Source of the DNA: DATBHZ01 sp036557185
GTDB lineage: Bacteria > Actinomycetota > Acidimicrobiia > IMCC26256 > JAENVU01
Assembly (NCBI GenBank): GCA_036557185.1
Contig: DATBHZ010000087.1
Coordinates: 1 to 42,199 of the forward strand
Reading direction: 5' to 3'
DNA: 42,199 nt
Within the stretch, counting starts at the first letter, position 1; each line of letters opens with the position of its first letter. The position numbers and the translations under genes are program-made. This document shows, piece after piece, positions 15,313 to 24,052 of this stretch. Below the pieces are notes generated by a model that did not search any database, was not told the DNA's origin, and saw only the letters and a program-made list of their open reading frames with translations.

Positions 15313-16055
15313 AGCGACCGACCTGGCTCCGCCGGCCGAGCAACACACCTGCGCGCTCGACCCGCGACATGTCGCCCGAGGAGGCGTGGCAGGGAGCGCT
15401 CAACGGGGAGGTCGGGTTCTGGTCGGAGTGGCTCCGGACGAAGGCAGCCCGCTATCCCGGAAGTTACGAGCGGCGTCTCGACCCGTCGGAGCCGCTGCAA
15501 CCGGAGATCGCGGAGCTGTTCGACGCGCCCGAGGGTGCCACCTTGCAGCTGCTCGACGTCGGCGCGGGTCCGTTCACCTTCCTGGGCCGCACCAGTCCGA
15601 AGTGGACGCTCGAGATCACAGCCGTTGACGCGCTCGCCGACGAGTACGCGAAGCTCATCGAAGAGTTCGGCGTTGTCGCGCCAGTGCCGACGCAGCAGTG
15701 CGAGAGCGAGAAGCTGAGCAACCTCTTCGCGCCGTCGTCGTTCGACCTCGTGACCGCGCGCAACACGCTGGACCACTCCTACAACCCGGTGCGTGCCGTC
15801 CGCGAGATGGCGACCTGCGCGCGAGCCGGTGCCCCGGTCTTGCTGGTGCACCACCGCAACACCGGCGAGGACGAGAACTACCACGGCATGCACCAGTGGA
15901 ACTTCGAGGCGGACGACGGCTCGCTCGTCGTCTGGCGACCGGGCGAGCGACACGACGTCGTCGAGGAGCTCGGGGGTTTGGCGTCGATCGAGCGCGTGTG
16001 GGTGGACGGAGCGTGGGAGCACGTGGTGCTCCGAAGGGCACACGACGACGCATAG
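15309..16055 (+). CDS. SAM-dependent methyltransferase (class I)
   Basis: The 248-residue protein contains the SAM-binding motif I LLDVGAGPF at residues 81-89, an acidic residue at the end of strand 2 (ITAVDAL) and a motif IV-like SFDLVTARNTLDH, matching a class I Rossmann methyltransferase (Methyltransf_11/25 type). It has no membrane segment. Given the ATGA overlap with the glycosyltransferase gene and the genes around it, it probably methylates a sugar or glycan intermediate, but the acceptor cannot be read from the sequence. It is the last gene of the unit starting at 12569. Confidence 0.8.
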   Translation: MKRPTWLRRPSNTPARSTRDMSPEEAWQGALNGEVGFWSEWLRTKAARYPGSYERRLDPSEPLQPEIAELFDAPEGATLQLLDVGAGPFTFLGRTSPKWTLEITAVDALADEYAKLIEEFGVVAPVPTQQCESEKLSNLFAPSSFDLVTARNTLDHSYNPVRAVREMATCARAGAPVLLVHHRNTGEDENYHGMHQWNFEADDGSLVVWRPGERHDVVEELGGLASIERVWVDGAWEHVVLRRAHDDA

Positions 16056-16079
16056 CAAGCAAAACGGCCAACGGACCAA

Positions 16080-16109
16080 GTGACCGTCGAACGGACCGCG
16101 CCGTATAGT
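16080..16109 (+). promoter_or_regulatory. Promoter candidate of the ABC exporter operon
   Basis: GTGACC (16080-16085, 4 of 6 to TTGACA) is followed after 18 bases by TATAGT (16104-16109, 5 of 6 to TATAAT). It precedes the permease gene by 37 bases. It also overlaps the alternative GTG start at 16108, which supports starting the protein at the ATG 16147. Confidence 0.5.
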
Positions 16110-16146
16110 GATTCACCGCTTTGAGGGGAAAGCGCCGAGCAGGACC

Positions 16147-17055
16147 ATGGCCGTAGCCGAGACGATCCGAGAGACACCGGAGCCCGAAGAGGCTGCGACC
16201 TTCCGCGAGTTCCACGAGATCCCGGAGTCGCCGCCGCCCGCTCTCCGGTACCGGCGCGGCCTGCACTTCATCCACGCGATGAAGGAGCTGTGGCACAACC
16301 GCCACACCATGTTCAACCTCGGTTTCCGAGAGATCCGGGTCCAGTACAACCAGGCGATCCTCGGCCTCGCGTGGGCCGTGCTCACCCCCGTCGTCCAGAT
16401 GGTCGTGTTCACGGTGTTCTTCAAGAACTTCGCGGGCATCAAGGTCCAGACACACGGGGTCTCGTACCCGGTGTTCCTGTACACAGGGCTCCTCGCCTGG
16501 GGGTTCTTCTCGAGCGCCACCACCTCCGCCGGGCAGGTGCTCGTCTCGAACCCGCTGCTCAACAAGATCTACGCGCCGCGCGAGGTCTTCCCGTTGGCGA
16601 CGATCGGCACGTCCGCGTTCAACTCCGTGATCTCGACCCTCGTGCTCGCCTTCCTCTGCGTCATGTACCAGGACTGGCTCCAGCCGGAGGCGATCTGGGT
16701 TCCTCTGTTGCTCCTGGTCCTTGTTGGATTCACGGTCGGGGTCGGCCTGATCGTGTCGGCGCTCACTGTGTACCTCCGAGACCTCAGACAGGCGCTGCCG
16801 TTGCTGCTCCAGGTCGGCCTCTTCGTCAGCTCGGTGGTCGTCGGCATCGACACGATCCCTGCGCGATGGCGCGGCTTGTACTGCTTCCTCGACCCACCGG
16901 CGATGGTCATCGATGCCTTGCGTCAGACAGCGCTCTACGGCAACCAACCGAACCTGACCTACCTCGGACTCTCGTCGGTGTCCACGGTCATCGTGCTCGT
17001 GGGTGGCTACTTGCTCTTCAAGCAATTGGAAACCGGCTTCGCCGATGTCAGCTGA
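16147..17055 (+). CDS. wzm: ABC-2 type polysaccharide exporter, permease (Wzm)
   Basis: The 302-residue permease starts at an ATG behind an AGGA; an upstream in-frame GTG (16108) lies inside the likely -10 element and is less probable. After a hydrophilic, acidic N-terminus of about 75 residues come six hydrophobic segments of the ABC-2/Wzm type. The FREIRVQYNQAILGLAW motif before TM1 is typical for polysaccharide and teichoic-acid permeases (Wzm, RfbA, TagG). With the ATPase encoded next, it would carry an undecaprenyl-linked glycan across the membrane. The ATPase start lies inside the end of this gene (11-base overlap). Confidence 0.9.
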   Translation: MAVAETIRETPEPEEAATFREFHEIPESPPPALRYRRGLHFIHAMKELWHNRHTMFNLGFREIRVQYNQAILGLAWAVLTPVVQMVVFTVFFKNFAGIKVQTHGVSYPVFLYTGLLAWGFFSSATTSAGQVLVSNPLLNKIYAPREVFPLATIGTSAFNSVISTLVLAFLCVMYQDWLQPEAIWVPLLLLVLVGFTVGVGLIVSALTVYLRDLRQALPLLLQVGLFVSSVVVGIDTIPARWRGLYCFLDPPAMVIDALRQTALYGNQPNLTYLGLSSVSTVIVLVGGYLLFKQLETGFADVS

Positions 17056-18259
17056 GGGAAGCGTCGCGGTCAACCACGTGTGGAAGCGGTTCCGCAAGGA
17101 CCGCGGTCGCCGCCTCTTGCGCGACCACCTTTCGCGCGCAGTCCAGGTCGGGCGAAAGAAGACCAAGAACCCGTGGCGGTGGGTGCTGCGCGACATCGAC
17201 TTCAAGGTCGAGCCAGGGGAATCCGTTGCGATCGTCGGGGTGAACGGATCGGGCAAGTCGACGCTCCTCAAGATCGTCGCCGGCGTGATGTTCCCGCACA
17301 CCGGTCGCGTCGACACCGAGGGTCGCATCGGCGCGCTCATCGAGGTCATGTCGGGAATCCACCAGGACCTGACGGGCCGCGAGAACGTGCTCGTGTACGC
17401 AACGCTCCTCGGGCTGTCGCGCAAGCAGGTCGCAGACCGGTTCGACCAGATCGTCGAGTTCGCCGAGGTCGAGGACGCGATCGATCGGCAGGTGAAGTTC
17501 TACTCAAGCGGTATGAAGATGCGGATCGGCTTCTCGATTGCCGCGTTCCTCGAGCCGAGCATCCTCATCGTCGACGAGGTGCTCGCCGTGGGCGACGCAT
17601 CGTTCCAGCAGAAGTGCCTCAACCGCATGGCGGAGGTCACCAAGAGCGGCGCAACGCTCCTGCTCGTCTCACACGACCTCGCCGCGGCCGCAGCGACCGC
17701 GCGGCGTGGCATCTGGCTCGAGAACTCGATCATGCGCGCCGACGGACCGGTCGACCAGGTGCTGGGCATGTACCGGACGTCGATCGAGGAGCACGCTGCA
17801 ATGGGTGCGCAGACGCAGGGGCCCGTTCGGGTCACGGACGTGCGCGTCGCGGGCGAGGGCAGCAGCCTCGTCTCGACGAACGCGCCGTGCACGATCGAGC
17901 TCGACGTCGAATCCCAGGAGATGTTCCCCACGAACTTCTACTTGGGCGTCAGCGAGGGCGCTCCGACGCCGATCTTCGTGGTACGGCGCGAGGTGGTGCT
18001 CCAGCCGGGCATGACACGTCTCCGGCTCGAGCTGCCGAGGTTGCCGCTTCCGTCCGGCAAGTTCTACCTGTGGGGCGGCGCGTACAAGACCATCTCCCGC
18101 ATCGAGCTGATGCCCTGGCATCCGATCACACAGCTCCCGGTCATCGGTCGGCATCGGCTCGACCCGACGCCGAACGCGATCGTGCGGCTGTCCCCCGTGT
18201 TCGTCGAGTCCAGCTGGACCGTGGATCGTCTCGAGACCACCGGGCCCAGCCAGGGCTGA
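17045..18259 (+). CDS. wzt: ABC polysaccharide exporter ATPase with Wzt-like C-terminal domain
   Basis: The 404-residue ATPase starts at MSAEGSV, overlapping the permease gene by 11 bases. The nucleotide-binding domain has Walker A GVNGSGKST (65-73), a signature in the reduced form SSGMKMR (154-160), Walker B ILIVDE (173-178) and switch His210. This form of signature is typical for Wzt, TagH and RfbE. A C-terminal region of ~150 residues (250-404) has the beta-sandwich pattern of Wzt-C, which in characterised systems reads the end modification of the glycan before export. That would link export to a chain-end cap, perhaps added by a methyltransferase or sulfotransferase of this locus (inference). 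It powers export from the cytoplasmic side. Confidence 0.92.
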   Translation: MSAEGSVAVNHVWKRFRKDRGRRLLRDHLSRAVQVGRKKTKNPWRWVLRDIDFKVEPGESVAIVGVNGSGKSTLLKIVAGVMFPHTGRVDTEGRIGALIEVMSGIHQDLTGRENVLVYATLLGLSRKQVADRFDQIVEFAEVEDAIDRQVKFYSSGMKMRIGFSIAAFLEPSILIVDEVLAVGDASFQQKCLNRMAEVTKSGATLLLVSHDLAAAAATARRGIWLENSIMRADGPVDQVLGMYRTSIEEHAAMGAQTQGPVRVTDVRVAGEGSSLVSTNAPCTIELDVESQEMFPTNFYLGVSEGAPTPIFVVRREVVLQPGMTRLRLELPRLPLPSGKFYLWGGAYKTISRIELMPWHPITQLPVIGRHRLDPTPNAIVRLSPVFVESSWTVDRLETTGPSQG

Positions 18260-18278
18260 CCACCCCCGCGCTGCACCC

Positions 18279-19424
18279 ATGGCGAGCGACGCGCGAAGCC
18301 TGGTGCTGTTCGATCCTTCCGGGACGGCGCACAGCTTCAACGCCATCGAAGGCCTCGTCCGCGCCGCAGCAGCGCGCAGGATCCCACTGACCGTCCTCAG
18401 CCCGAAGCGGCCCGAAGCGATCGCGTCCGGTCCGGGCGGCGCTACCCGGACGGACCTCCGCTGGGAGCGGTGCGAGGTCGCGGGGGTGCTGACCGATCGT
18501 GCGAGCCGCCACGCGCATCGCCGCGCGCTCGTCGACGCGATCCACGAGACGGCAACACCCGGCACCGTCTTCTGCGACATGGGTCTGGGGAGGACGCTCG
18601 CAAGCCGCGGCCCCGGGATCGGCGCCTCGCCGGCCACCGTCTTCGTCACCCATCAGACCAACGCCATCGACCCTCGGATCGACACGTTCAAACGGCGCCG
18701 CTACATCGCGCGCAACGTGCGGGTCCTCTCGTCGCTCGGTCGCCAGGGAGCGCAGTTCATCGTGCACACTCCGGGAACCCGAGATCGCATGTCCGACTTC
18801 GTCCCCGGCGCACAGCTGCACCTGCACGGATGGCCCGTCGTCTCGGCGGACGACCCATGTCTCGGCCCCGATTGGAAGCCGCAGCCGGACGGCACCGTCC
18901 TCCTGTTCGCGGGGAGTGCACGCATCGAGAAGGGCCTCCTCACGCTGCTCGACGCAGTACGCACGGGGCCGTCGTTCGACCGGCTCATCGTGCCCGGGCG
19001 CATCCCCGGCAACGTGCGCGCGCGTCTCGGCGACCTCGATCCCCGGGTGGAGCTCTGGGACCGCTGGCTCGATCCGGACGAGTACCGCGAGCTGTTCGGC
19101 GCCGCGTCGCTCGTGGTGCTGCCGTACCGAGACCGGTACGAAGCGCACGGCACGTACTCGTCCGTCCTCGGCGAGGCGTTGGCGGCGGGCCGGCCGGTGC
19201 TCGTGTCCGAGCCCCTCCGACCCCTGCTGCCCGATGGGTACGGCGGCGCGGTTTCGGTGGAGCCCGACTCGGTCACCTCACTCGTGCAAGGGCTCGACCA
19301 GGCACTCGACGACCTCCCCGGCCTCGAACGGGCGGCGATGGCCGACGGGCGCGCGTACATCGCGCGCCACCACACGTACGAGCAATATCTGACCGGGATC
19401 CTCGAAGCGCCTCCGGCTACGTGA
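18279..19424 (+). CDS. GT4-like glycosyltransferase
   Basis: The 381-residue protein has two Rossmann-like halves of GT-B type. The second half shows LLFAGSARIEKGLLTLLDA, the GT4 phosphate/donor-binding strand-loop. Further on, YSSVLGEALAAGRPVLVSE is the donor-sugar motif region with the conserved Glu. The ATG is 19 bases after the ATPase gene and is probably co-transcribed with the exporter. It should add a sugar from a nucleotide donor to the growing chain. It ends in an 8-base convergent overlap with the sulfotransferase gene on the other strand. Confidence 0.82.
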   Translation: MASDARSLVLFDPSGTAHSFNAIEGLVRAAAARRIPLTVLSPKRPEAIASGPGGATRTDLRWERCEVAGVLTDRASRHAHRRALVDAIHETATPGTVFCDMGLGRTLASRGPGIGASPATVFVTHQTNAIDPRIDTFKRRRYIARNVRVLSSLGRQGAQFIVHTPGTRDRMSDFVPGAQLHLHGWPVVSADDPCLGPDWKPQPDGTVLLFAGSARIEKGLLTLLDAVRTGPSFDRLIVPGRIPGNVRARLGDLDPRVELWDRWLDPDEYRELFGAASLVVLPYRDRYEAHGTYSSVLGEALAAGRPVLVSEPLRPLLPDGYGGAVSVEPDSVTSLVQGLDQALDDLPGLERAAMADGRAYIARHHTYEQYLTGILEAPPAT

Positions 19425-20400
19425 GCTGTGGTGCGGACGGGTCGGCCTCGCCGAGATCGGTCGTGGCGATCTCCTCCCGACGGCGAGCAGTCTCCTCCTC
19501 GAGCGCGCGCAGCCGACGCTTCGTCTCGCGCGCGGCACCAGAGCGGCCCGTGAGCGCGCGGTCGCTCGTCATCGCGTCTTCGTAGCCGTAGCGGGCGAGC
19601 ATCGGTGCGCAGATTGCACCGATGAGCTCGAGCTGATCGCTGTCGAGCACGTCGCGCCAGCGTTCCTCTCGGTCACGCGTGATCGGCGCGTCGGCAGCCG
19701 TCTTCCACGTCTCCCATTCGAGACCGAGCGTGCTCTTGCCCTGCTCGGAGGTCGCGGCCCCGGCCGAAGCGTCGACACGCATGAACGACGCGAGGTCTGC
19801 GCGTGTCGCGTCGGGCTCCGCGACCACGTCCTCGTAATGCCACACCCGGACGCGATCGGGGAACGCCTTCGTCAGGCGCGCCATCTCCTGTTGCGCCTCC
19901 AGCCATCGATAGGCCTGCACGTCGACGCGTGAGCGACCCCACGGCACTTCGAGCCGTGAGAGGACCACGGCACGCGGGTCGCGCACGACTCCAACGACTC
20001 GCAGACCCTTTCGCATGCCGAGCAGGCGCGCCGCCCAGAACAGGTGCGCAGGCGTCTTCTCCGCGTATCCACGCGCGTGCCCGCACGCGGCCGCGACCAC
20101 CGCGTCGAAGACTTGGAGCGCGGACCTTGCCGGCAGATCGAGCTGTTCGAGGATTGCGTCCGCCGAAAGCCCGGAGCCCTCGAGCGCGGGCAACGCGCAG
20201 TACGACGCGAGACCGCGCACGAGCTCCTCTCGACCGATCGGGAACGTGCGCCGCGCCAGGATCAGGGGCAGGCCCTTCGTGAAGAAGTGCGTCTCGAAGG
20301 GGATCGCGACCCCGGGCAGCTCGGAGGCGAGCCGCTGCACGAGCGTGGTGCCGGAACGCGGGGAGCCGACGACCAGGGTGGACACACTCCCGCGCGCCAT
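19417..20400 (-). CDS. Sulfotransferase family protein
   Basis: The 327-residue protein begins at MARGSV; an earlier in-frame ATG (20457) exists, but it would sit within 10 bases of the divergent gene and add a non-conserved leader. The 5'-phosphosulfate loop is SPRSGTT at residues 13-19. A 3'-phosphate-binding stretch follows in VVGVVRDPRAVVLSR, with the usual Arg and Ser. The C-terminal ~60 residues are charged and coiled-coil-like. Members move sulfate from PAPS to hydroxyl or amino groups; here the acceptor would be a sugar or lipid of the glycan pathway. It is one of three classical sulfotransferases in the window. Confidence 0.85.
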   Translation of the reverse strand: MARGSVSTLVVGSPRSGTTLVQRLASELPGVAIPFETHFFTKGLPLILARRTFPIGREELVRGLASYCALPALEGSGLSADAILEQLDLPARSALQVFDAVVAAACGHARGYAEKTPAHLFWAARLLGMRKGLRVVGVVRDPRAVVLSRLEVPWGRSRVDVQAYRWLEAQQEMARLTKAFPDRVRVWHYEDVVAEPDATRADLASFMRVDASAGAATSEQGKSTLGLEWETWKTAADAPITRDREERWRDVLDSDQLELIGAICAPMLARYGYEDAMTSDRALTGRSGAARETKRRLRALEEETARRREEIATTDLGEADPSAPQLT

Positions 20401-20451
20401 CGGCGCACCATACCCAAGTACCGCGGCTGCGCTGCCGCCGGAGCTGCTGAG

Positions 20452-20457
20452 TACCAT
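20452..20457 (+). promoter_or_regulatory. -10 element of a probable leaderless sulfotransferase transcript
   Basis: TACCAT ends 8 bases before the GTG start at 20466, the spacing expected when transcription starts at the start codon itself. No RBS is visible before that GTG. No clear -35 was seen. Confidence 0.4.
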
Positions 20458-20465
20458 CCGACGTC

Positions 20466-21461
20466 GTGGGGAAACGAACGCCGGCGAACAACGATGGTGG
20501 TCGCGCGTTGCAGAAGGGCCGCGCCCAGGATCCGTTCATCGTCGTCGTCGGTCACGTTCGATCCGGGACGACACTGCTGCGGGCGATGCTCGACTCGCAC
20601 CCGGAGCTCGCGATCCCGCCGGAGGCGTACGGCGTCGTCCCGATGTTGCAGCGCGGCGCCCAGGCCAGCTGCGACCTCGGCGACATGATCGAGCGGTTTC
20701 GAGCGGACAAGTACTTCGGCGACTGGCAGATGCCCGCGGAATCGATCGAGACGCTTCGCGACGACCCGCGGGTCGTCACGAACGCCGACGCCGTTGCGGG
20801 CCTCTACCACCTGTACGCGTGCATGCACGGCAAGCCCCGCTACGGCGACAAGACCCCGAGCCACACACACCTGATGCACGTGATGGCCGACAGCTTCCCC
20901 GCGGCGAGGTTCCTCCACATCGTGCGAGACGGTCGCGACGTGGCCGCGTCGGTGGTCACGATGGACTTCGGCGCAGGGGAGTTCGCAGAAGCCGCTCGCT
21001 CCTGGAGCCGCAAGGTCGAGCGCGGGCACCGCACGGGCTTGCAGCTCGGACCGGACCGCTACCGGCTGATCCACTACGAGGACCTCGTCGACCACCCGAA
21101 GGAGGTGCTCGAGGAGGTCTGCGACTTCTTCGACCTTCCGTTCACGACGGAGATGCTCGAATACGACCGGCGCGCAGAGGAGCTGCTCGACGGCGTGCGC
21201 GAGACCGACCACATCCAGGGCATCCGGCGGCCACCGACGGCCGGGCTGCGCGACTGGCACGTCGACCTCACTCCACACCAGATCGCGGTGTTCGACGAGA
21301 TCGCGGGCGACACGCTCGAAGAGCTCGGATACCCGCGATCGGGCCTGCGCAGATCGTGGAAAGCGCGCGCGACTGCCATTGCCACCGACGTTCGCTTCCA
21401 GGCGCGCCGCAAGTGGCGCAACACCTCGCGCCGCGTGCGGCGCAAGCTCGCCCAGCGTTAG
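20466..21461 (+). CDS. Sulfotransferase family protein
   Basis: The 331-residue protein starts with GTG and has no RBS, but a TACCAT hexamer is ideally placed for a leaderless transcript. The PAPS loop is HVRSGTT (30-36), followed by MLDSHPELAIPPEA. The 3'-phosphate region is LHIVRDGRDVAASV, and YGDKTPSHTHLMH is the conserved stretch found in many bacterial Sulfotransfer_3 enzymes. The basic Arg-rich C-terminus may touch a membrane or an anionic glycan. The gene is divergent from the previous sulfotransferase gene (65-base gap) and its stop overlaps the opposite gene by 4 bases. Confidence 0.87.
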   Translation: MGKRTPANNDGGRALQKGRAQDPFIVVVGHVRSGTTLLRAMLDSHPELAIPPEAYGVVPMLQRGAQASCDLGDMIERFRADKYFGDWQMPAESIETLRDDPRVVTNADAVAGLYHLYACMHGKPRYGDKTPSHTHLMHVMADSFPAARFLHIVRDGRDVAASVVTMDFGAGEFAEAARSWSRKVERGHRTGLQLGPDRYRLIHYEDLVDHPKEVLEEVCDFFDLPFTTEMLEYDRRAEELLDGVRETDHIQGIRRPPTAGLRDWHVDLTPHQIAVFDEIAGDTLEELGYPRSGLRRSWKARATAIATDVRFQARRKWRNTSRRVRRKLAQR

Positions 21462-22873
21462 CGCACCGCTCGCCCGTAGACCGCGCTACCCGCACGGTGG
21501 AGGGTCGACCCCTCGCCGACCCGCTCCCGCACTCTGCGCGCCGCAACCCGCACGGCTCGGTTGTACCGCCGGCGGGCCTCGTACTGCGCGTAGTCGAGCG
21601 GCGCGCGGCGCCGGTACTGGGCGAAGTACGCGCGGATCTCCGCGGGAGTGTGCGCGCGCCCGTTGTCGGCGTACTTCGCGATGCGCGACGTGAAGTCCGG
21701 GCGCAACGAGCGCGACGGCCAGTCTCCGAGCAACGTCGTCTTCACGTAGTTGCCGATCAGCAGGTCGTCGAAGATCTCCCACCGCGCCGCGCTGACGAGG
21801 GAGCTGCGCGGCGCCTCGAACCGGACCGAACGGCCCGTGCTGGCGCCGAGAGCGATCTCGTGATCGGCGCCGCCGACGCGGAAGATCACCGAGTCGACGA
21901 CGTCGCTGAGCGAGGCAACGCCCGCGATGTAGCGGGTGAGCAGGTCGCGCTCGTCGGGCGCCAGGGGTTCGCTCCAGTCGTCACCGAACGCGCTCGGAGG
22001 CTGCGCCTCGATCACGCGTTCCGCCGGGTCGATGCGACTCACCGAGTCCCTCGTGCAGTCGTAGCGGACGAAGGCCGGCAAGAGCTCGCCCTTGCTCGAA
22101 TCGAAGCCGATCGCGAACTCGTCGAGCTTCGTCGTGTACTCGTTGGCCCACAGGCTGTCTTCGCGCTGGTAACGGTGCATCGAGGCGAACGGGATGAAAC
22201 GGGTCGCGCCGAGCCGCGCCATCTTCGCGTTGATACCCCAACCGGGCGGGATACGCCGTGCACCGCGCGGCGGGATGCGGTTCCCGTCGAGATCGAAGTA
22301 GTTGATCATGTCGGCGTCGCCGAAACCCGAGAGCGCGAGCAGGAACGCGCCGCGGTTGCGCCGCGCGGCTCGCCGCACGGTGTAACCCCAACCGTGATCG
22401 TTGCAGTCGTTCGCGTTGATGACGAGCATGCCGTCCATCTCCACGAGCAGTACCGCGTCCTGGTACACATCTGCGATGGAGAGCACGCGGATGCGCGGAC
22501 TGAGCGGAACCCACTGCCGGTCCGGCAGCACCTTGACCCGGAAGCCGTCCGCCTCCAACGCCGCGCGGATCCTGCCGCCGACGTGATCGGGAAGCAGGAT
22601 CGTCTTGTCGCGCAGCGTCTCGAGCGAGGGCATGCTCAGGTGGTCGGGATGGCCGTGCGAGATCCAGAGGTAACGGCACGCATGCACCGACGCGAGCTGC
22701 TCCTCGGGGATCTCGTGGGAGAGGATCCAGCTGCCGAAGTAGGCCGGACCGAACAGCCAAGGATCCGTCGCGAGGACCGGCGAGCGATCGTGCGCGATCA
22801 GTGTCGCGTTGCCTATCGTCTCGAAGGCGAGGTCGTACGTACTATCGGCGCGCACCGCTCCACCCGATGTCAC
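21458..22873 (-). CDS. MBL-fold metallo-hydrolase (UlaG/CMAH-like)
   Basis: The 471-residue protein begins at a GTG. The metal-binding motif HGHPDH lies at residues 73-78, within a metallo-beta-lactamase fold whose early strands read NATLIAH and VLATDPWLFG. This is the pattern of the UlaG and CMP-Neu5Ac hydroxylase-like branch. A later Asp/His set (NANDCNDHGW) supports metal binding. The C-terminal ~200 residues are an extra domain ending in an Arg-rich tail. Related genes occur in polysaccharide loci, but the substrate is unknown; a nucleotide-sugar or glycan intermediate is possible. The gene converges on the sulfotransferase gene with a 4-base overlap and diverges from the GT4 gene. Confidence 0.78.
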   Translation of the reverse strand: MTSGGAVRADSTYDLAFETIGNATLIAHDRSPVLATDPWLFGPAYFGSWILSHEIPEEQLASVHACRYLWISHGHPDHLSMPSLETLRDKTILLPDHVGGRIRAALEADGFRVKVLPDRQWVPLSPRIRVLSIADVYQDAVLLVEMDGMLVINANDCNDHGWGYTVRRAARRNRGAFLLALSGFGDADMINYFDLDGNRIPPRGARRIPPGWGINAKMARLGATRFIPFASMHRYQREDSLWANEYTTKLDEFAIGFDSSKGELLPAFVRYDCTRDSVSRIDPAERVIEAQPPSAFGDDWSEPLAPDERDLLTRYIAGVASLSDVVDSVIFRVGGADHEIALGASTGRSVRFEAPRSSLVSAARWEIFDDLLIGNYVKTTLLGDWPSRSLRPDFTSRIAKYADNGRAHTPAEIRAYFAQYRRRAPLDYAQYEARRRYNRAVRVAARRVRERVGEGSTLHRAGSAVYGRAVR

Positions 22874-22926
22874 ACTGCGTTGCGAGCGCAGAAAAATACC
22901 ATCGCGACCTTGCAGATCGCCATGCC
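22874..22926. promoter_or_regulatory. Divergent promoter region with back-to-back -10 hexamers
   Basis: This 53-base gap carries an A-rich core at 22892-22902. Read on the plus strand it contains TACCAT (22897-22902); on the minus strand it reads TATTTT (22892-22897). These would serve the GT4 gene and the MBL gene respectively, with overlapping polymerase sites, so the two may compete. Confidence 0.35.
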
Positions 22927-24051
22927 ATGCAGCTGATCTTCGTCTCCAGCATCACCGGTGGCGGCTCGGGCCTGAGCCAGCGCCAGCTCGCCAAGCGCCT
23001 CGCGGCTCGCGGCCACCGCGTCGAGATACTTGCGGCGACCGATCAGAGCCGGTTCGTCCGGCCGCTGTACGACCATCAGGTCGATCTGTCCACAAAGCTC
23101 CGGGATAGCCGGATACGACCGGCCCTGCTCGCGCTGCAACGCCCGGCGGGACGGCGCGTGCGGAGCAGCCCGACCGCCGACTACCCGACCTGGCTCAGCC
23201 CGATCCCCGAGAACGGCTACCGGTCGCTGCGGCGAAAGTTCCGTCCCGACGTCGTCGTGGCGAGCAGCATCGAACGGGTCTCGTGGCGCCGCTTGCGGGC
23301 GCAGCTGCGGGCGGAGGGCATCCCGAGCGTCCTGTACCTGCGCGAAGCCTCGGGCATCGGCCATCTCTCGATCTCGAACGCGCCCCCCGACCTCCTGCTC
23401 GCGAACGCCGCCAGCCTGGCCGCCGAAGCGGCGGCGCTCGGATACGAGTGCGAGATCGTGCCGTCGGTCGTGGAGCTGGACCGGTCCGCGACGAGCACGA
23501 CCCGGAAGGTGGCGTTGCTCGTGAACCCGATCGAGATGCTCGGGGGCGACCGCGTGTGGGCGATGGCGTCGGCGCGCCCCGACATCCCGTTCGTGGTCCA
23601 GGAGTCCGGTCTGCTCTCCGACGCGGAGCGCGAGGCGGTGACCCGCGAGCTCCCGAAGCACCCGAACGTGACGCTCCGACCGTTCACGTCCGACCCCGCG
23701 GCAGTCTTCGCAGACGCACGCGTGCTCCTCGTCCCGCACCGTGTCGACAACCGGCCGCGGGTGATCCTCGAGGCGCAGACCAACGGCATCCCGGTGCTCG
23801 CGACGAGCTTCCCCGGGCTGGTCGAGTCGGTGGGCGCGGGGGGCGAGGTCGTGGACGACGACGCGCCACCCGACGCATGGACCGCAGCACTCTCGCGGAT
23901 GTGGGACGACGAGGCTCACTACGAAGCGCTGGTCGAAGCAGCGCGCGCACACGCAGCACGTGACGAGGTCGCACCCGACAAGATCGTCGACCGCTTCGAG
24001 CAGCTCCTCGAGCAGCTCGCTGCGCGAGACGAGACGCTCCGCGCGGGCTAG
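22927..24051 (+). CDS. GT4-like glycosyltransferase
   Basis: The 374-residue protein starts at MQLIFVSS; an upstream in-frame start would run through the promoter region and is rejected. The N-terminal motif SSITGGGSGLSQRQLAKRLA is the glycine-rich acceptor-side loop of GT-B GT4 enzymes. The second half has VALLVNPIEMLGG, and RPRVILEAQTNGIPVLAT with the conserved Glu of the donor site. No membrane helix is predicted. The role is transfer of a sugar residue to the glycan. It converges with the GT2 gene on the opposite strand (1-base gap). Confidence 0.82.
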   Translation: MQLIFVSSITGGGSGLSQRQLAKRLAARGHRVEILAATDQSRFVRPLYDHQVDLSTKLRDSRIRPALLALQRPAGRRVRSSPTADYPTWLSPIPENGYRSLRRKFRPDVVVASSIERVSWRRLRAQLRAEGIPSVLYLREASGIGHLSISNAPPDLLLANAASLAAEAAALGYECEIVPSVVELDRSATSTTRKVALLVNPIEMLGGDRVWAMASARPDIPFVVQESGLLSDAEREAVTRELPKHPNVTLRPFTSDPAAVFADARVLLVPHRVDNRPRVILEAQTNGIPVLATSFPGLVESVGAGGEVVDDDAPPDAWTAALSRMWDDEAHYEALVEAARAHAARDEVAPDKIVDRFEQLLEQLAARDETLRAG

Positions 24052-24052
24052 C

